Source: Girardinichthys multiradiatus (lineage: Eukaryota; Chordata; Actinopteri; Cyprinodontiformes; Goodeidae). From it: a DNA stretch of 64,000 nt. The stretch spans positions 4,361,163 through 4,425,162 of the forward strand of contig NC_061811.1 of assembly GCF_021462225.1 (NCBI RefSeq), written 5' to 3'. The stretch's first letter is position 1, and each line of letters starts with the position of its first letter. The translations under genes and the position numbers were made by a program. A model generated the notes under the pieces. That model had not been told where the DNA came from. It saw only the letters and a list, made by a program, of their open reading frames with translations, and did not search any database. This document shows positions 45,263 to 56,952 of this stretch, in pieces.

Positions 45263-46530
45263 CGGGGAGCGGGCCACCGAGGTTTTCACCTTCGTCCGCC
45301 GCCCAATCCTCTTTGCCCCGGTCCCTCACGGTTCCCCTTGCAGGTGGTGGGCCCACAGGCCCCGCTGGCAGCTGTCTACACCGGAATAGATCCAGCCATG
45401 GACACAGACACCCCAGACCCCAGGGCGCATTACTCCCCAAGAATAGGCACCACAGAGCCAGGGGGCCAAGGCCCCAGCAAGCAGTGAGCCGGCACACACC
45501 AATACACCAGCAGGCAGAGACACCAGCCACTGGCAGGGAGTATGGCGACTGCCCCAGCACCAGCGTATTGCAGGCACCGCCTAAACCCGAGCGACCCCGG
45601 CTCAGAACCTAGCCTGGACCCTAGCCCCCAATGACCACTGTCCCTATTCGAAGAGGGAGCCACGTACAAAAGAGTGGTCTACCTGGTCCAAACGAGACTG
45701 CGAACCAGAGCCGTCCCAGGCGCCCGAGCATGCCAGCCGCACACACTTTCTCACGGCACACTCTGCCTCACTAAGCAGGCCAGCTGGACAGCCCCTCCAC
45801 CAAAGTAAAGCCACATCCCAATCACTGCCACACACTGCTTGGGGCCCTGGGAGGGTCTAGGCCGGGGCCTAGTCAGCTGGGGCACTGAAACCAGGGACCG
45901 AGATCCTAAAAAATCCAAACAATCCTGAGAGAGCCAAAACGCCAGCACTAATCCATCCCCAAGACCTGACTCCCAACCCCTGCCCAAACCCCAACCAGAA
46001 GGCCTGCTCTTTCTCCCCGCCTCCAACCCCAGACGGCAAAAAACGAACTGGGATGTGGAAAGACCCCATGCCTACCTCCGACCGCTCAAATCTGGTGTTA
46101 ATGCGTGTTGTTGTAGAGTGCATTTAAAAAGAAAAAACAAGTTTGGATTAGGGTCTGCCCTGCCCCCCACCCTAGAATCCTCAATGTCTACATGCAACTT
46201 AACCCTTAGAGGTGGGCGCAGGCACCAGAGGTGATGTTAATAAGCCTCTGGATGTCATTGAGCGTGCCCACCCCCAAGGCCCTACATGTGTGTGTGTCAT
46301 GAAAATTTTATAAGTTAGAGTGTTTGAGTTAAACATTAAACATTAAAATTGGGGCCCAGGCATCCATGGGACCGTGCAGATGGAAAACCCTTGCGGCACT
46401 CCACCTGCTGGCCGGCCCAGCGCAACATGGGGCAGAGTGCCCAGTCCCCGATGTCCCCAAGCCCAGCACCGGACCAGTGCCACAACTAGGTCAGCAAAGA
46501 AATTAAAAGCACCCCACACCAACAAGTGGT
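45263..46530. other. Unexplained GC-rich block
   Basis: This stretch is markedly richer in G and C than the rest of the window and is C-rich on the plus strand. It adjoins the 5' end of the minus-strand RTE LINE, so it may be its 5' untranslated region, a separate repeat or a processed remnant. Several open frames (60-105 codons) on both strands overlap one another, as expected for stop-poor GC-rich DNA; none shows a known motif. Confidence 0.45.
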
Positions 46531-46754
46531 GTAGTTGTATATCCCTTAATACACAACTGCAGTTGTTTATTAAGGGAATTGTGGAAAGAACAAGTAATTG
46601 GAAGAACAGTATATTTTAACCAATTTATGGAATAATCTAAAACTCTTGAGAAAGAATTAATCAATCCAATTAGCTGAGAGAGAGGTTTGTGTTTATTAGG
46701 ATTTTAGGTGACAGATCATCATAAAACAGTGAAGTAGAAGCAAGACTACAGATT

Positions 46755-47345
46755 TTACACTATTTATTTAGGATTTTGCAGGATATTTTTTCAATGCAGT
46801 TACAGCTGAATGTCTTTTCCACCAGCTTTTCAAAACACCTAAATCTCAGTCGCATTTGATGGAGAGCATCTGTTAACAGAAGGTTCTAAGTATTAAAAAA
46901 ACATTTGTAATTGGATTTAGGTCTGGACTTTGACTGGGCCTTTCAAACACATTAATATTACATTACATGTTTGCTGTTTTCTCTGTATGGCTTATGCTAA
47001 TCTACAAAGGGGACCTTTTATTTCAACTCTGGCCTTCTTCTTGCCTCAAACTAAATCAATAAGGCCAGATTTGCAGTGCCTAATCAAAATAGTTTCTGAC
47101 TGGAGCTGTGGATCTCTGAAGCTCCTCCAGAGATACCATGGGCCTCTTGGCCTGTCAGTTTAGGTGGATGGCCATGTCTAGATAGGTTTGCAGTTGTACA
47201 AATGTATGAGACACTTTTCTCATTTAAATTTGTTATATTAGGGATAATTATTATAATTATTATAATTATAATTTGTGTTTAACTTCACAATGATGCACTA
47301 CCTTGTAATGGTTTAAGGGGTGTGAATACTTTTGAAAAGTACTCT
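46755..47345 (-). mobile_element. Degenerate Tc1-like relic
   Basis: Reverse-oriented gene text is visible: TCAATGCAGTTACAGCTGAA, GATGGAGAGCATCTGTTAAC, GGATTTAGGTCTGGACTTTG (with ACTGGGCC), GGCCAGATTTGCAGTGCCTA, AGCTGTGGATCTCTGAAGCT and GTTTAGGTGGATGGCCATGT. The right end GTGTGAATACTTTTGAAAAG resembles the family terminus GAATACTTTTGCAAGGCACT. The middle of the gene is deleted. It is the same family as at 12450, 29606 and 32569. Confidence 0.7.
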
Positions 47346-47397
47346 GTTTATGTTTATGTACCACCTTACATATCTCCATATTTGAGGAGGATGTCTG

Positions 47398-48286
47398 GAT
47401 TTTCTGATGAAAATTAAAAGATAAATCATATTTCTCCTATTTTAGCTTCTCTTCATTGGCTCCCTGTTAAATCCAGAATAGAATTTAAAATTCTCCTCCT
47501 CACATACAAAGCCCTTAATGATCTAGCTCCATCATACATCAGAGATCTGATTGTTCCATATGTTCCTAACAGAGCACTTCATTCTCAGACTGCAGGTTTA
47601 CTGGTGGTTCCTAGAGTCTCTAGAAGTAGAATGGGAGGCACATCCTTTAGTTATCATGCTCCTCTCCTGTGGAACCAGCTCCCAGTTTTAGTCCGTGAGG
47701 CAGACACCCTGTCTACTTTTAAGGCTAGGCTTAAAACTTTCCTTTTTGATAAAGCTTGTAGTTAGAGTGGCTTAGGTTATCCTGAGCTATCTCTGTAGTT
47801 ATGCTGCTATAGGGTTAGGCTGCTGGAGGTCAGTGACCACTTTCACCCTCTTTGCTACATTCTCACACTACTCTCCAATGTTGCATTATTTGCTGTTATT
47901 TCAGCTTTTAACTTTGTTCTCTCTCTTTTTTCTCTTCCTAGAAGCTAAACCTGGCCTGACTCTACCTGTGAGTTTTTCCTCTCCACTGTCGCTACATGCA
48001 TGCTCAGTATGAGGGATTGCAGCAAAGTCAACGCTAGTGACTGTCCACTGTCTCTACATGCTCATCCAGGAGGAGTTAATGGTGGAATTCACTGACTGGA
48101 TGCAATCTGCTGGGCTTCCTTTGATAGAAAAATGTTTTAACCAATTTGAATAAATAACTGAATCTGACTGCACTGTTCAATGGTTAGGATTAATTGGAAT
48201 GTATGTACCTGACTTTTGGGAAGTGCCTTGAGACAACATGTGTTGTGAATTGGCGCTATATAAATAAACTGAATTGAATTTAATTG
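47398..48286 (+). mobile_element. 5'-truncated L2 LINE copy
   Basis: The copy starts inside the C-terminal coding domain (TGATGAAAATTAAAAG, then TTCATTGGCTCCCTGTTAAA, corresponding to LHWLPVKSRIEF) and continues through DLAPSYIRDLIVPYVPNRAL-type text and LLWNQLP to FLFDKAC and stop. The 3' UTR follows (CTCTCCACTGTCGCTACATG, GGATGCAATCTGCTGGGCTT) and the end is GCGCTATATAAATAAACTGA then ATTGAATTTAATTG. It is the plus-strand sister of 21111-25900 and lacks that copy's 296-bp UTR insertion. Confidence 0.88.
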
Positions 48287-48355
48287 TACTGTTGTCTGGC
48301 TGTCATGAAATTGCATCAGAGCACCGAGAAACCCTTTTAGCCAGTACACCATGAA

Positions 48356-48962
48356 TGGGGTCTTGTTCATGAGTGAGGGAAGAATGGAGCGGGAGATCGG
48401 CAGACGGATCGGTGTGGCTGCCACAGTAATGGGTGCGCCGTGCCGGTCCATTGTGGTGAAGAGAGAGCTGAGCCGAAAAGCGAAGCTCTTGATTTACCGG
48501 TCGGTCTACGATCCTACCCTCACCTATGGCCATGAACTTTGGGTCATGACCGAAAGAACGAGATCCCGGATACAAGCGGCTGAAATGAGCTTCCTCCGTA
48601 GGTTGGCCGGGCACTCCCTTAGAGATAGGGTGAGGAGCTCGACCATCCGGGAGGGGCTCGGAGTAGAGCCGCTGCTCCTCCACATCGAGAGGAGCCAGTT
48701 GAGGTGGCTCAGGCATCTATACCGGATGCCTCCTTGACGCCTTCCTCGGGAGGTGTTCCAGGCACGTCCCATCAGGAGGAGGCCCAGGGGACGGCCCAGG
48801 ACACGCTGGAGGTACTCGGCTGGCCTGGGAACGCCTTGGGCCCCCCCCGGAGGAGCTGGAGGAGGTGTCTGCGGAGAGGGACGTCTGGGCGTCTCTGCTG
48901 AGTCTGCTGCCCCCGCGACCCGGTCCCGGATAAAGTGGAAGATGATGAGTACGAGTACGAGT
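48356..48962 (+). mobile_element. 5'-truncated RTE LINE with 8-bp target duplication
   Basis: ACCATGAA at 48348-48355 is repeated at 48963-48970. The 607-bp insert starts within the reverse transcriptase C-terminal domain (GVLFMSEGRMEREIGRRIG) and ends GGATAAAGTGGAAGATGATG then AGTACGAGTACGAGT. The frame is open to a TGA at 48736-48738 in the RMPP-RLPREVF block, and a small deletion follows near 48812 (RWRYSAG instead of RWRDYVSRLAW). The exact duplication and high similarity to the copies at 27441 and 40920 point to a comparatively recent insertion. Confidence 0.88.
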
Positions 48963-48970
48963 ACCATGAA

Positions 48971-51965
48971 CGGCTAAGCATTCTGAAAGGATAATTGTCT
49001 CAAACCTTTCTGCCTGTTGCTTCTTGGTCTCAGGTGAGTTTGAGAGGGACACTAAATCATACGATTAGCTCTTCTAATTGGTCTGTGCTTAATTAGAATG
49101 GGGAGTCCCCATGTACGTAAACCCTTTGAAATAAAGTTGCTGACACATTGTAACACATTGTTAATACACACACACATACATACACACACACACACACATT
49201 GACTGTAAAGACAAACTAAGGGAATGTAATTTCCTTTGGACCATGATGTGCTTATTCCAACCCTTTCTTTTTATCTATCTTCCACTCATTGCCCTGCAGG
49301 CTGCAGAGTTATGTGTCATTTCATAATCCTTTGCTGGCTAAATTACATTAAGAATTTCTTCTCATTAATTAGAACTGCTATTGACAGCACCTGAGATAAA
49401 ACAGATTAGAAGTGCTGTGAGTGAAATCACAGAGCACAAAGTACCAGCATCAGCAGTTTCCATGTCTGTGTGGGTTCGTGGGAGTGTGGGGAAGCAGCAT
49501 GAGAGGATAGAGCGGCACAGTTAGGATCTGTGCATGTTTTTTTGTCTATAGATGGTGCTGCAGCTATGGATATTGCCAGTTTCACTACAGAAAGCTAAAT
49601 CTTAACACATCTTCTTTAAGAGTTGCTTTATTCACAACATAAAGGTAATTTCAAATTTTTCTGTAACCTTCAGTGTGCCTAAAGCACGAGGACTCTACAA
49701 AAAAAAAAAAAAAAAATGGCCTGAAGCATTTCAGGCTTTTCTCCCCTTGACTAATGACATCATTAGAAATTACATTTGCATAATGGCTGGCCAGTCTGTA
49801 TCAAAAGTTGCAGGAGGAACTTTTCATGTGGCTCATCAAATACAAAAATCGTTGTATAATCATTGGATTTGAGAGAGTTTGACAAGGGGAGCAGATTGTG
49901 ATGTAGGCTGGGAACAGAGGATCTCTAAAACTGCAGCTCTTGTGTTCTGGGTCTGGAGTTAATGAAGGTATTGCTGGTTATGACAGAAAAATTACTATTT
50001 TTAAAACATTAAAACTTGAGGAATATCAGGTAAATCCCAGTGGAAAAACATGTTGTTCTTCTAAAGCCATAGGTTAGTTCAAGCAGGTCCTTCATGAATG
50101 AACAAATCTTTGTCTCTGGACACATTAATGACAGTATCTAGCTGTTGCTGTGCAAGGCTAAACGGAGACTGGCTGAAACTCTGTTTCTTGGTATGCTGCA
50201 GCACCCCCACCCTTGTTCTCTCACAAAGTGCTTGATCTAAAGTGGAAGATTAAGTTTGTCTCCCTGTGAGTGATGAAGTGCCATTTCCCCCCTGATTCTC
50301 TATGACTATGTCAGATGTTTGATTCTCAGATAGGCTCCTCTCCTGTCTCCCAAGAACAATTTGGACAATGGATTTTTACATCTGGGAACACTTGTTCAAT
50401 ACAGTTTCCCAGATTTTCATGGATGGATGGATGAATGGATAAAAACTGGGTAATATTAAAAATGTCTGGAGAAATCAGCGGGTGACTGGAGTCAGTTGAT
50501 TACCAGCTTGCACTCTGAACTATGAAAAAGTCTGAACTTTTTATGATCAGTGAACATATTATGTAAGCTAAAAACAACACTGCATTGTGGAAGTTGTTAC
50601 AGAGTGAAGAGCTACAAAGTTAGCTATTTTCAGTATTAGTAAGGTTCTATGTTTTGATAGCAGGTGGCGTGACATCACCTCGGTTCGTAAAATAAATATT
50701 TAATGACTGCTCACTAAAGGAGTGGAAGAAAATATTTGGAAATCTGGTATTTTTCATATTTTTTCATATTATTGAAGACAATTTGGAATGGGCTAAAATC
50801 ATTATCAACAGATCCAAGATTTATAAAAACTGGAGACTCTGAGTATTTTGATAGACTTGGAGTATTCCTGTAAACTGCTTTTTAAAATTAAACTGACCGA
50901 TGAATAATAAGCATAATTAAATTTTTTTTACTTATTTTTCTGTTATTTAATGCAGTAAAATGATGATGTCAGACAATAAGATGTGTGTTAGGGACAGTGA
51001 TTGGTCAGTGACTGCTCCCTTTTGCTTTGTTTCACACCTATGACCTTGAAATACTACACCAGATAACCCTAGACTTGCACCATAAAGTAAATTATCAAGA
51101 GTCATCATCATGCATGCAGTCATACATGTGAGTCTTATTGTTAACCCAGCACCCCACCTTGTTATTCCTATTGTCTGCATCTCGCTGATGGCTAAAGTCC
51201 TCTGTCGGGCAACCATTTGAAGAACAAATGTACTTTCTACTAATCTCATAAATGTTCTGTGTCTCCTCTCCTCTGTCCCTCACCCCTCCCACCCAATGAT
51301 ACCGGCATGTAATAAACCACTTAAATAAACCTTTCAACCAAGGAAGTTTTACTCTGACTTGGTTCAACCTCTCCACCACCCCGACCCCCTCTCATGCTTG
51401 TGATTTCCACTAGGAATGCTTTATTTGAATCCTTCATTACATGAGCTGTCCCAAAGCCTTGAAGGGCGGTTTTAATATGTGAATCCTCTGCGCTGCAGAG
51501 TGTGAAACAAGTATGAGGCACAGTGAAATATATTGACATTAATGAGCACAAATGCATTTCACTGGGCCACTTGTTGTGGAGTCGTCAATACAGGTTGGCA
51601 TTACTGTGGAGTAAGTAACTGCTGTTGTGACAAGGAAGGCTTATTTTACAATTTTAGCTACAGTTATGGAGGAGAACTGAACTTGTCAATGAAACAATAA
51701 TTCTTTTTCTCTTGTTTATTAGTTAAAGTCTGCCTCTCACTACTATTGAGAAGCCTATATAACCACCTTTCAATCTCATATTTGTTCCTGTATTTTCAGT
51801 GCTGTCCTGTTACTTATTATTGTCATAGGCCAAAGATGACCCTGGTGTTAACCTTGGTCAGACGTCTGAGCACATTCAAATGATTTTTACTTTATTTAGA
51901 CTTATTGGTGTAGTTTGAAAATGGTCTTTGTTTCTGAGTATAGTTCATGTTGATGTAGAGTTTTC
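48971..51965. other. Unassigned sequence
   Basis: No gene is recognised. There is a short CA-type repeat (49164-49199) and an A run near 49700. The open frames near 50947-51557 on the minus strand show no known motif. Confidence 0.45.
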
Positions 51966-51970
51966 TTTGG

Positions 51971-52500
51971 CACTTACATTGTTTAAACAATATACACTCA
52001 CCAGACACTTAATTGAATAAACTTGTTCAGTTGCCTGTTTACATAAATATCAAATTAGCCAATGACAAGGTAGCAATGCAATTAGACATGGTGAAGATGA
52101 CTTATTGAAGTTTAAACTGAGCATCACAATGAGAAAAAAAAGGAGATTTAAATAAATAACAAAATGCCATTGTGGTAGATGAGTGTTTCAGCAACTGCTG
52201 ATCTGTTAAGATTTTTAAACGCAACCATTTATCAGGTTTTCAGAAAATTATCCAGAGAAAGAGAATATATTCAGTGAGCTGCGGTTGTATTGACATAAAA
52301 AGCTTGTTGATATTAAAGATCAGATCTGCAGACTGGTTTGAGCTTATAGAAAGGAAACCACAATTCAATTAAGCACTCAATGAAAGTACGCAGGATCCCA
52401 TTTTTGAATGCACAATACAAACACTGAAGTGGATGGGGACCGTCAACAGAAGACTACACCAGGTGGCACTTCTGTCAGCTCAGAGAATGACACTGACAAA
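51971..52500 (+). mobile_element. Degenerate Tc1-like element, fourth family
   Basis: TATACACTCACCAGACACTT is the decayed terminus of a fish Tc1-like family whose end reads ACTCACCGGCCACTTTATTA. The leader (TTAGCCAATGACAAGGTAGC, AGACATGGTGAAGATGACTT) and gene text follow: GCAACTGCTGATCTGTTAAG, GAGCTTATAGAAAGGAAACC and CAGAAGACTACACCAGGTGG with CACTTCTGTCAGCTC. Similarity fades after ~52500 and no right end is visible. Multiple indels make it non-coding. Confidence 0.65.
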
Positions 52501-52504
52501 AGAC

Positions 52505-54950
52505 TTAGGACTGTCCCATAAGAGATTGTGTTCCCTTATCATCCCGTCTGGAATAAACTCTGCAAATAAGTCCCTTTCTTTTTATCTGTTGTGTACTTAT
52601 AGTTGTTCCTGGCTGGGATCCAAGGACTTATTCCTCCAGACATCCAAGTTTGTTGGACAGACAAATGTTGCCTCCTCATTCGCCCTCATTAGAGTAACCC
52701 TGTGTGGAGGCCCCTTCAACAGAAAGATAAGGAGATGGACATTTATCTGGACTGCTGGGTGTGAGCGCGAGGTACATAGAGCAAAAAACTGATGCTTCCA
52801 ATCCGACATGAAGTGACAAAATTCTGTTACTCTGCTAAACTGGACTGAATGGGTAAGATGTGGGTGAAAGAACTTTAAGCACGTTAGATCTGATCAGAAA
52901 TCATTCTGATTTCTGATATGACAACTCATGCAAGGTTTTATGAAAGTCTAATGAAGTCTGGATAACATTTGAGCTTAATCTGTTGAATAATAAGATTAAT
53001 CAATGTTCATTTTACTGTTTGTTCATGTTTATTAAGCTAAATTTAAAGATTCGTTTTTTGGCAAAAATAAATCTGGGAATTCTAAGATGAAAATAACTCA
53101 AACTGGTAATTTCAAAAGGGTTGATTCCATATTTATTGACCAACAAACCCTATGATAGAGATCTTCCACCGCTAAGATTAGGTTACTAGTGATTAAACAG
53201 TTTCAAACTGCAAACAACAAAAGCAAAGCTGGATTTCTATACCTGTTTTCAGTTTTAACAAATACAAATTTGAGGCAAGCTAAACACATGGAAGATGAGA
53301 GACTGAGAAGGCAATGCAGAAGCCCATTTCCAATCCAGCTCTCTGTTTATTCTTGGACATTAACCTTAAAGTCTAAAAGTGACTGCATGAAAGATGTGGC
53401 CTAAATCATTCACTTTACCCTGATAATTGTCATTTTAAGTGTGATGCAGTGCATGTGTATTCATTGGCTTTCAAGCATCTTTTTCTAATTTCCATATCTC
53501 TGATTAGGGTGTCCAGACATATAGGTACTATCATCATTCATTACCTGCTCTTTTCAGTCTTTCTATTCAAAACTTTCTTTACCTGCACATCTCCTTCCAT
53601 CTTTTATTGTCATTTCTCTTTCCCCTCTATCACCAGTGAAACTACCTCTCCACCCGGCACCATATGATGTGCCATCATTCACGTCAGGAGAGCCATTCTC
53701 TCTCTGAATGGGATCATAATCGGCCCAGCTTTACTTTTAATAGCCCAGGCGACAATACCTTGCTCGTGCATATGGGTAAATGCGTGTGCCTCTTTGTGCG
53801 TCTGACACCTCTGTGGCTGCTTCGATGAACATGGGCAGATGTGCCCACTGGAGCAGAACTGCTGGAGCGTGCAGAGACTTAGACATTAATGAGATGGTGA
53901 CAAACTTCACACTCTCCAATTAAACAGACTGAAGAAAGGCCATTTAAAACAAGGGGAGTGGGAAGGACAAGAAATGAAAAGGATATGTGGAAGAGAACGT
54001 AATGCTGGGTAATAATGTAAAAAGGAGGAAGCTAGTTTGTAACAAATTACTGAACACTACAGAAATTCAAGACCTGCAATTCCAGTAATACTGAAACAGT
54101 TTTATTGGATATAAGGAACACATATTTCATTACTTTCGAGTTTATGGCCTTAACCCCACTTATTCCCAGAGATATTTTAGAGCTGGCTTTCTTTACAAGC
54201 GTTGAGTTATTAAACATTATTGTTTTTTACAACACAGATTTTTCGCTGTTATTAATGTTTCTATTGATTGCATTGGCACATAATTGAATCACATATCTTT
54301 CATTGAACTGCATTGCTTTTATTGCTTTTTAAAATATCATAAAATGTTAGGGTAGCATTTAACGGTCTAAGGTCAAATTTCATCTCACGGTGTTACTCTG
54401 CAGCAAAGGTTAGCCCCACACCTTTATCTATCAAGAACTAATTCAGAGTCCAGTGGAAGCTATAATTATTCACTCTTTTAAGAAGCCAATAAGTATCTGT
54501 TTATAAAGCTGTAGCATGAGCCAATCTTTGAATTTTGACCTTTTACTTGCAGAGACTGTGCTCTCCTGTCCACTTCAACTTGTCTGCTGGATTCTACAAT
54601 TTAGTCAAAATGAAACATGAATTTAGCTGTTACAGCAGCTTTCTCAAAATAGTAATCCGTTTCCTTAAAAAAAAGTTTTTTTTGACTTTCCTAACTGTTT
54701 CAGTACTGTTTTACTCCTATAAAAACCACCATTAATATTCCCAACGCTGGCAATTTGTGGTAGTGTTTAGAAAGAAGTCACTGGGTCCCACATGACAACT
54801 CTGTCACAAGCTTTTGCCAATCTGAGTAAGTTGAGAGAATCAGGGGAAAACATTTCGACTGTCAAAACAAAGCTATTCCTATTAAATTATAAAGGTTTTA
54901 TCAGCCTTTAATTTTGATTATTATCTGGTTTAACCGACCAGATATATGAT
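52505..54950. other. Unassigned sequence
   Basis: No gene or clear mobile element. Open frames such as 52433-52792 (119 codons) begin inside the Tc1 relic and show no domain. Confidence 0.45.
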
Positions 54951-54957
54951 CTATCTA

Positions 54958-55680
54958 CAGTACAGACCAAAAGTTTTCACACATCTTCTCATTCAAAGAG
55001 TTGTCTTTATTTTCATGACTATGAATATTGTAGCTTCACACTGAAGGCATCAAAACTATAAATTAACACATGTGGAATTATATACTGAACAAAAAAGTGT
55101 GAAACAACTGAACACATGTCTTATATTCTAGGTTCTTCAAAGTAGCCACCATTTGCTTTCAATACTGCTCCACACACTCTTGGTATTCTGTTGATGAGCT
55201 TCAAGGGGTAGTCACCTGAAATGGTTTTCCAACAGTCTTGAAGGAGTTCCCAGAGATGCTTAGCACTTGTTGGCCCTTTTGCCTTCACTCTACGGTCCAG
55301 CTCACCCCAAACCATCTCGATTGGGTTCAGGTCCGGTGACTGTGAAGGCCAGGTCATCTGGAGCAGCACCCCATCACTCTCCTTCTTGGTCAAATAGCCC
55401 TTACACAGCCTGGAGTTGTGTTTGGGGTCATTGTCCTGTTGAAAAATAAATGATGGTCCAACTAAACGCAAACCGGATGGAATAGCATGCCGCTGCAAGA
55501 TGCTGTGGTAGCCATGCTGGTTCAGTATGCCTTCAATTTTGAATAAATCCCCAACAGTGTCACCAGCAAAGCACCCCCACACCATCACACCTCCTCCTCC
55601 ATGCTTCACGGTGGGAGCCAGGCATGTAGAGTACATGGGTGGTTTGTACATTGGTCGTTGTCTTAGCTAGCTGCAGGTTA
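54958..55680 (-). mobile_element. Tc1-like element, 5'-truncated, fifth family
   Basis: The plus-strand left end, after TA at 54956-54957, is CAGTACAGACCAAAAGTTTT, the terminal repeat of this family. The 3' untranslated part (CACACTGAAGGCATCAAAAC, CACATGTGGAATTATATACT) leads into a transposase frame on the minus strand (55121-55651). The opposite terminus and the 5' half of the gene are missing beyond ~55680. Rearranged pieces of this family occur at 17255-17540. Confidence 0.85.
55121..55651 (-). pseudogene. Tc1-like transposase C-terminal half
   Basis: The 176-codon uninterrupted frame encodes the second half of a Tc1 transposase. It shows VKHGGGGVMVWGCFAGD, IEGILNQHGYHSILQ and FIFQQDNDPKHNSRLCKGYL with the second catalytic Asp. 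WPSQSPDLNPIEMVWGELDR with the catalytic Glu follows, then WELLQDCWKTISGDYPLKLI and the C-terminal KANGGYFEEPRI. The first catalytic Asp and the whole DNA-binding domain are missing through 5' truncation, so it is inactive. The retained part has no stop codon, which points to a relatively young copy. Confidence 0.85.
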
Positions 55681-55689
55681 ACCGTCAAA

Positions 55690-56950
55690 GCGCACAAACC
55701 TTGTTATAGCATATTTAGCATGGTTTTGTGAAGTAGTCCGTTAATTAGATTGTTTTTATTTCAGAGTGCGAAAAGAAGTTCGTTAATGCACTCAAAGAAT
55801 TCAACAAGTTAATATGTATAATTATTTTGCAGCATAAATATAAGCACTAGCTAGTGGGTTAAAAAACACCCACAGCTTGTTGTATGCACATGTTTTGTTA
55901 TGCGTAATGTGAGTCACTTTCTTCCCCATTACATTGTTTTTGTCGATATACAGACAAGAGTAAAATATGTACGTATGGTAATATGCATCAGTTTTCAACC
56001 TGTTTTCTTAGCAGTTTCATGTACACTTAAGCTAAGCTAATGCTGGTGATCTGCAGCTTTAGATTGACAATATTTATAAAAGCAATTAAAACTAAGGAAA
56101 ATTGAAAAAAACAAGGAACTAAACAAAAAACAAACAAACAAAAAAAACAGGCAGGCCCTGTTAAAAATGTTAACTTCTTAACTTTACTCAACTTTCAGGA
56201 TACCTACAGGAGCTAAAGAGACAGACAGAGGAGGTTCCTTTGACCTGAACCTAAACCTAAACAGAGGTAAGTTGCAACTCTTGTAAAAATCCAATTTATC
56301 ATATTGTCTGTTTAAATGAAAGTAATTAAGATTAAAACTAAGATCATTCTGATGATGTTCATGTACTTGACCATTTTATAAAGATGACAATTTCATTTTG
56401 GGAAGTGTTCAACCATTAAAATATTTTAGGGGACAAATGTAAACACAGAACTTTAGTTGTGGAGACACTGGTAGAGTTTTCTTTATTACTTTTATGTAGT
56501 TTCTTTGTGTATTGGTTTACAATTGCAGATCTGTACAGCTGTTTGGTTGTCTGTTATCCTGTTTTTTTAAGCTGGAGCTTGAATCTGAAATAAAGTTTCT
56601 ATCTGTCATGTAGGTCTGGACAATAAATCAGTAATATATATCACAATATACACGTGATCAGTATCAATAGGTAGTACGTTTGATAGAATATTCAATATAT
56701 AGAATATTCTCTGAACTCTGATCCAGAACCACACAGCATTCTGGAGGATGTAGGTGGAGGAAAAGCTTTAGTTACTCAACCTCTCAAGGCCAGCTCAGCT
56801 AGGTTGATGGTATCGTTTAACTCACTCACTCACTGGTGAACTAGCAGCAAGCTAAACTTGCGGAGCAGCAGTTTCATGTTTCACCACTGTGCCTCATAAC
56901 TGTTTAAAAAATAATTATTATTCATTATTCATTAGTTATTGTGTGTAACT
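55690..56950. other. Region upstream of SAM-domain locus
   Basis: A stretch 56198-56265 looks like a short non-coding exon: it is preceded by a pyrimidine-rich acceptor (TTTACTCAACTTTCAG) and followed by the donor AG/GTAAGT at the GAGGTAAGTT site. A second acceptor-like CATTAG precedes the coding start at 56953. These fit a leader exon of the downstream locus but are not proven. The rest is AT-rich with no features. Confidence 0.3.
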
Positions 56951-56952
56951 GG

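Noticed and set aside
45243..46123. Several 60-105-codon frames on both strands in GC-rich DNA
   Set aside because: Overlapping frames are expected where stop codons are rare; no domain or consistent frame is visible.
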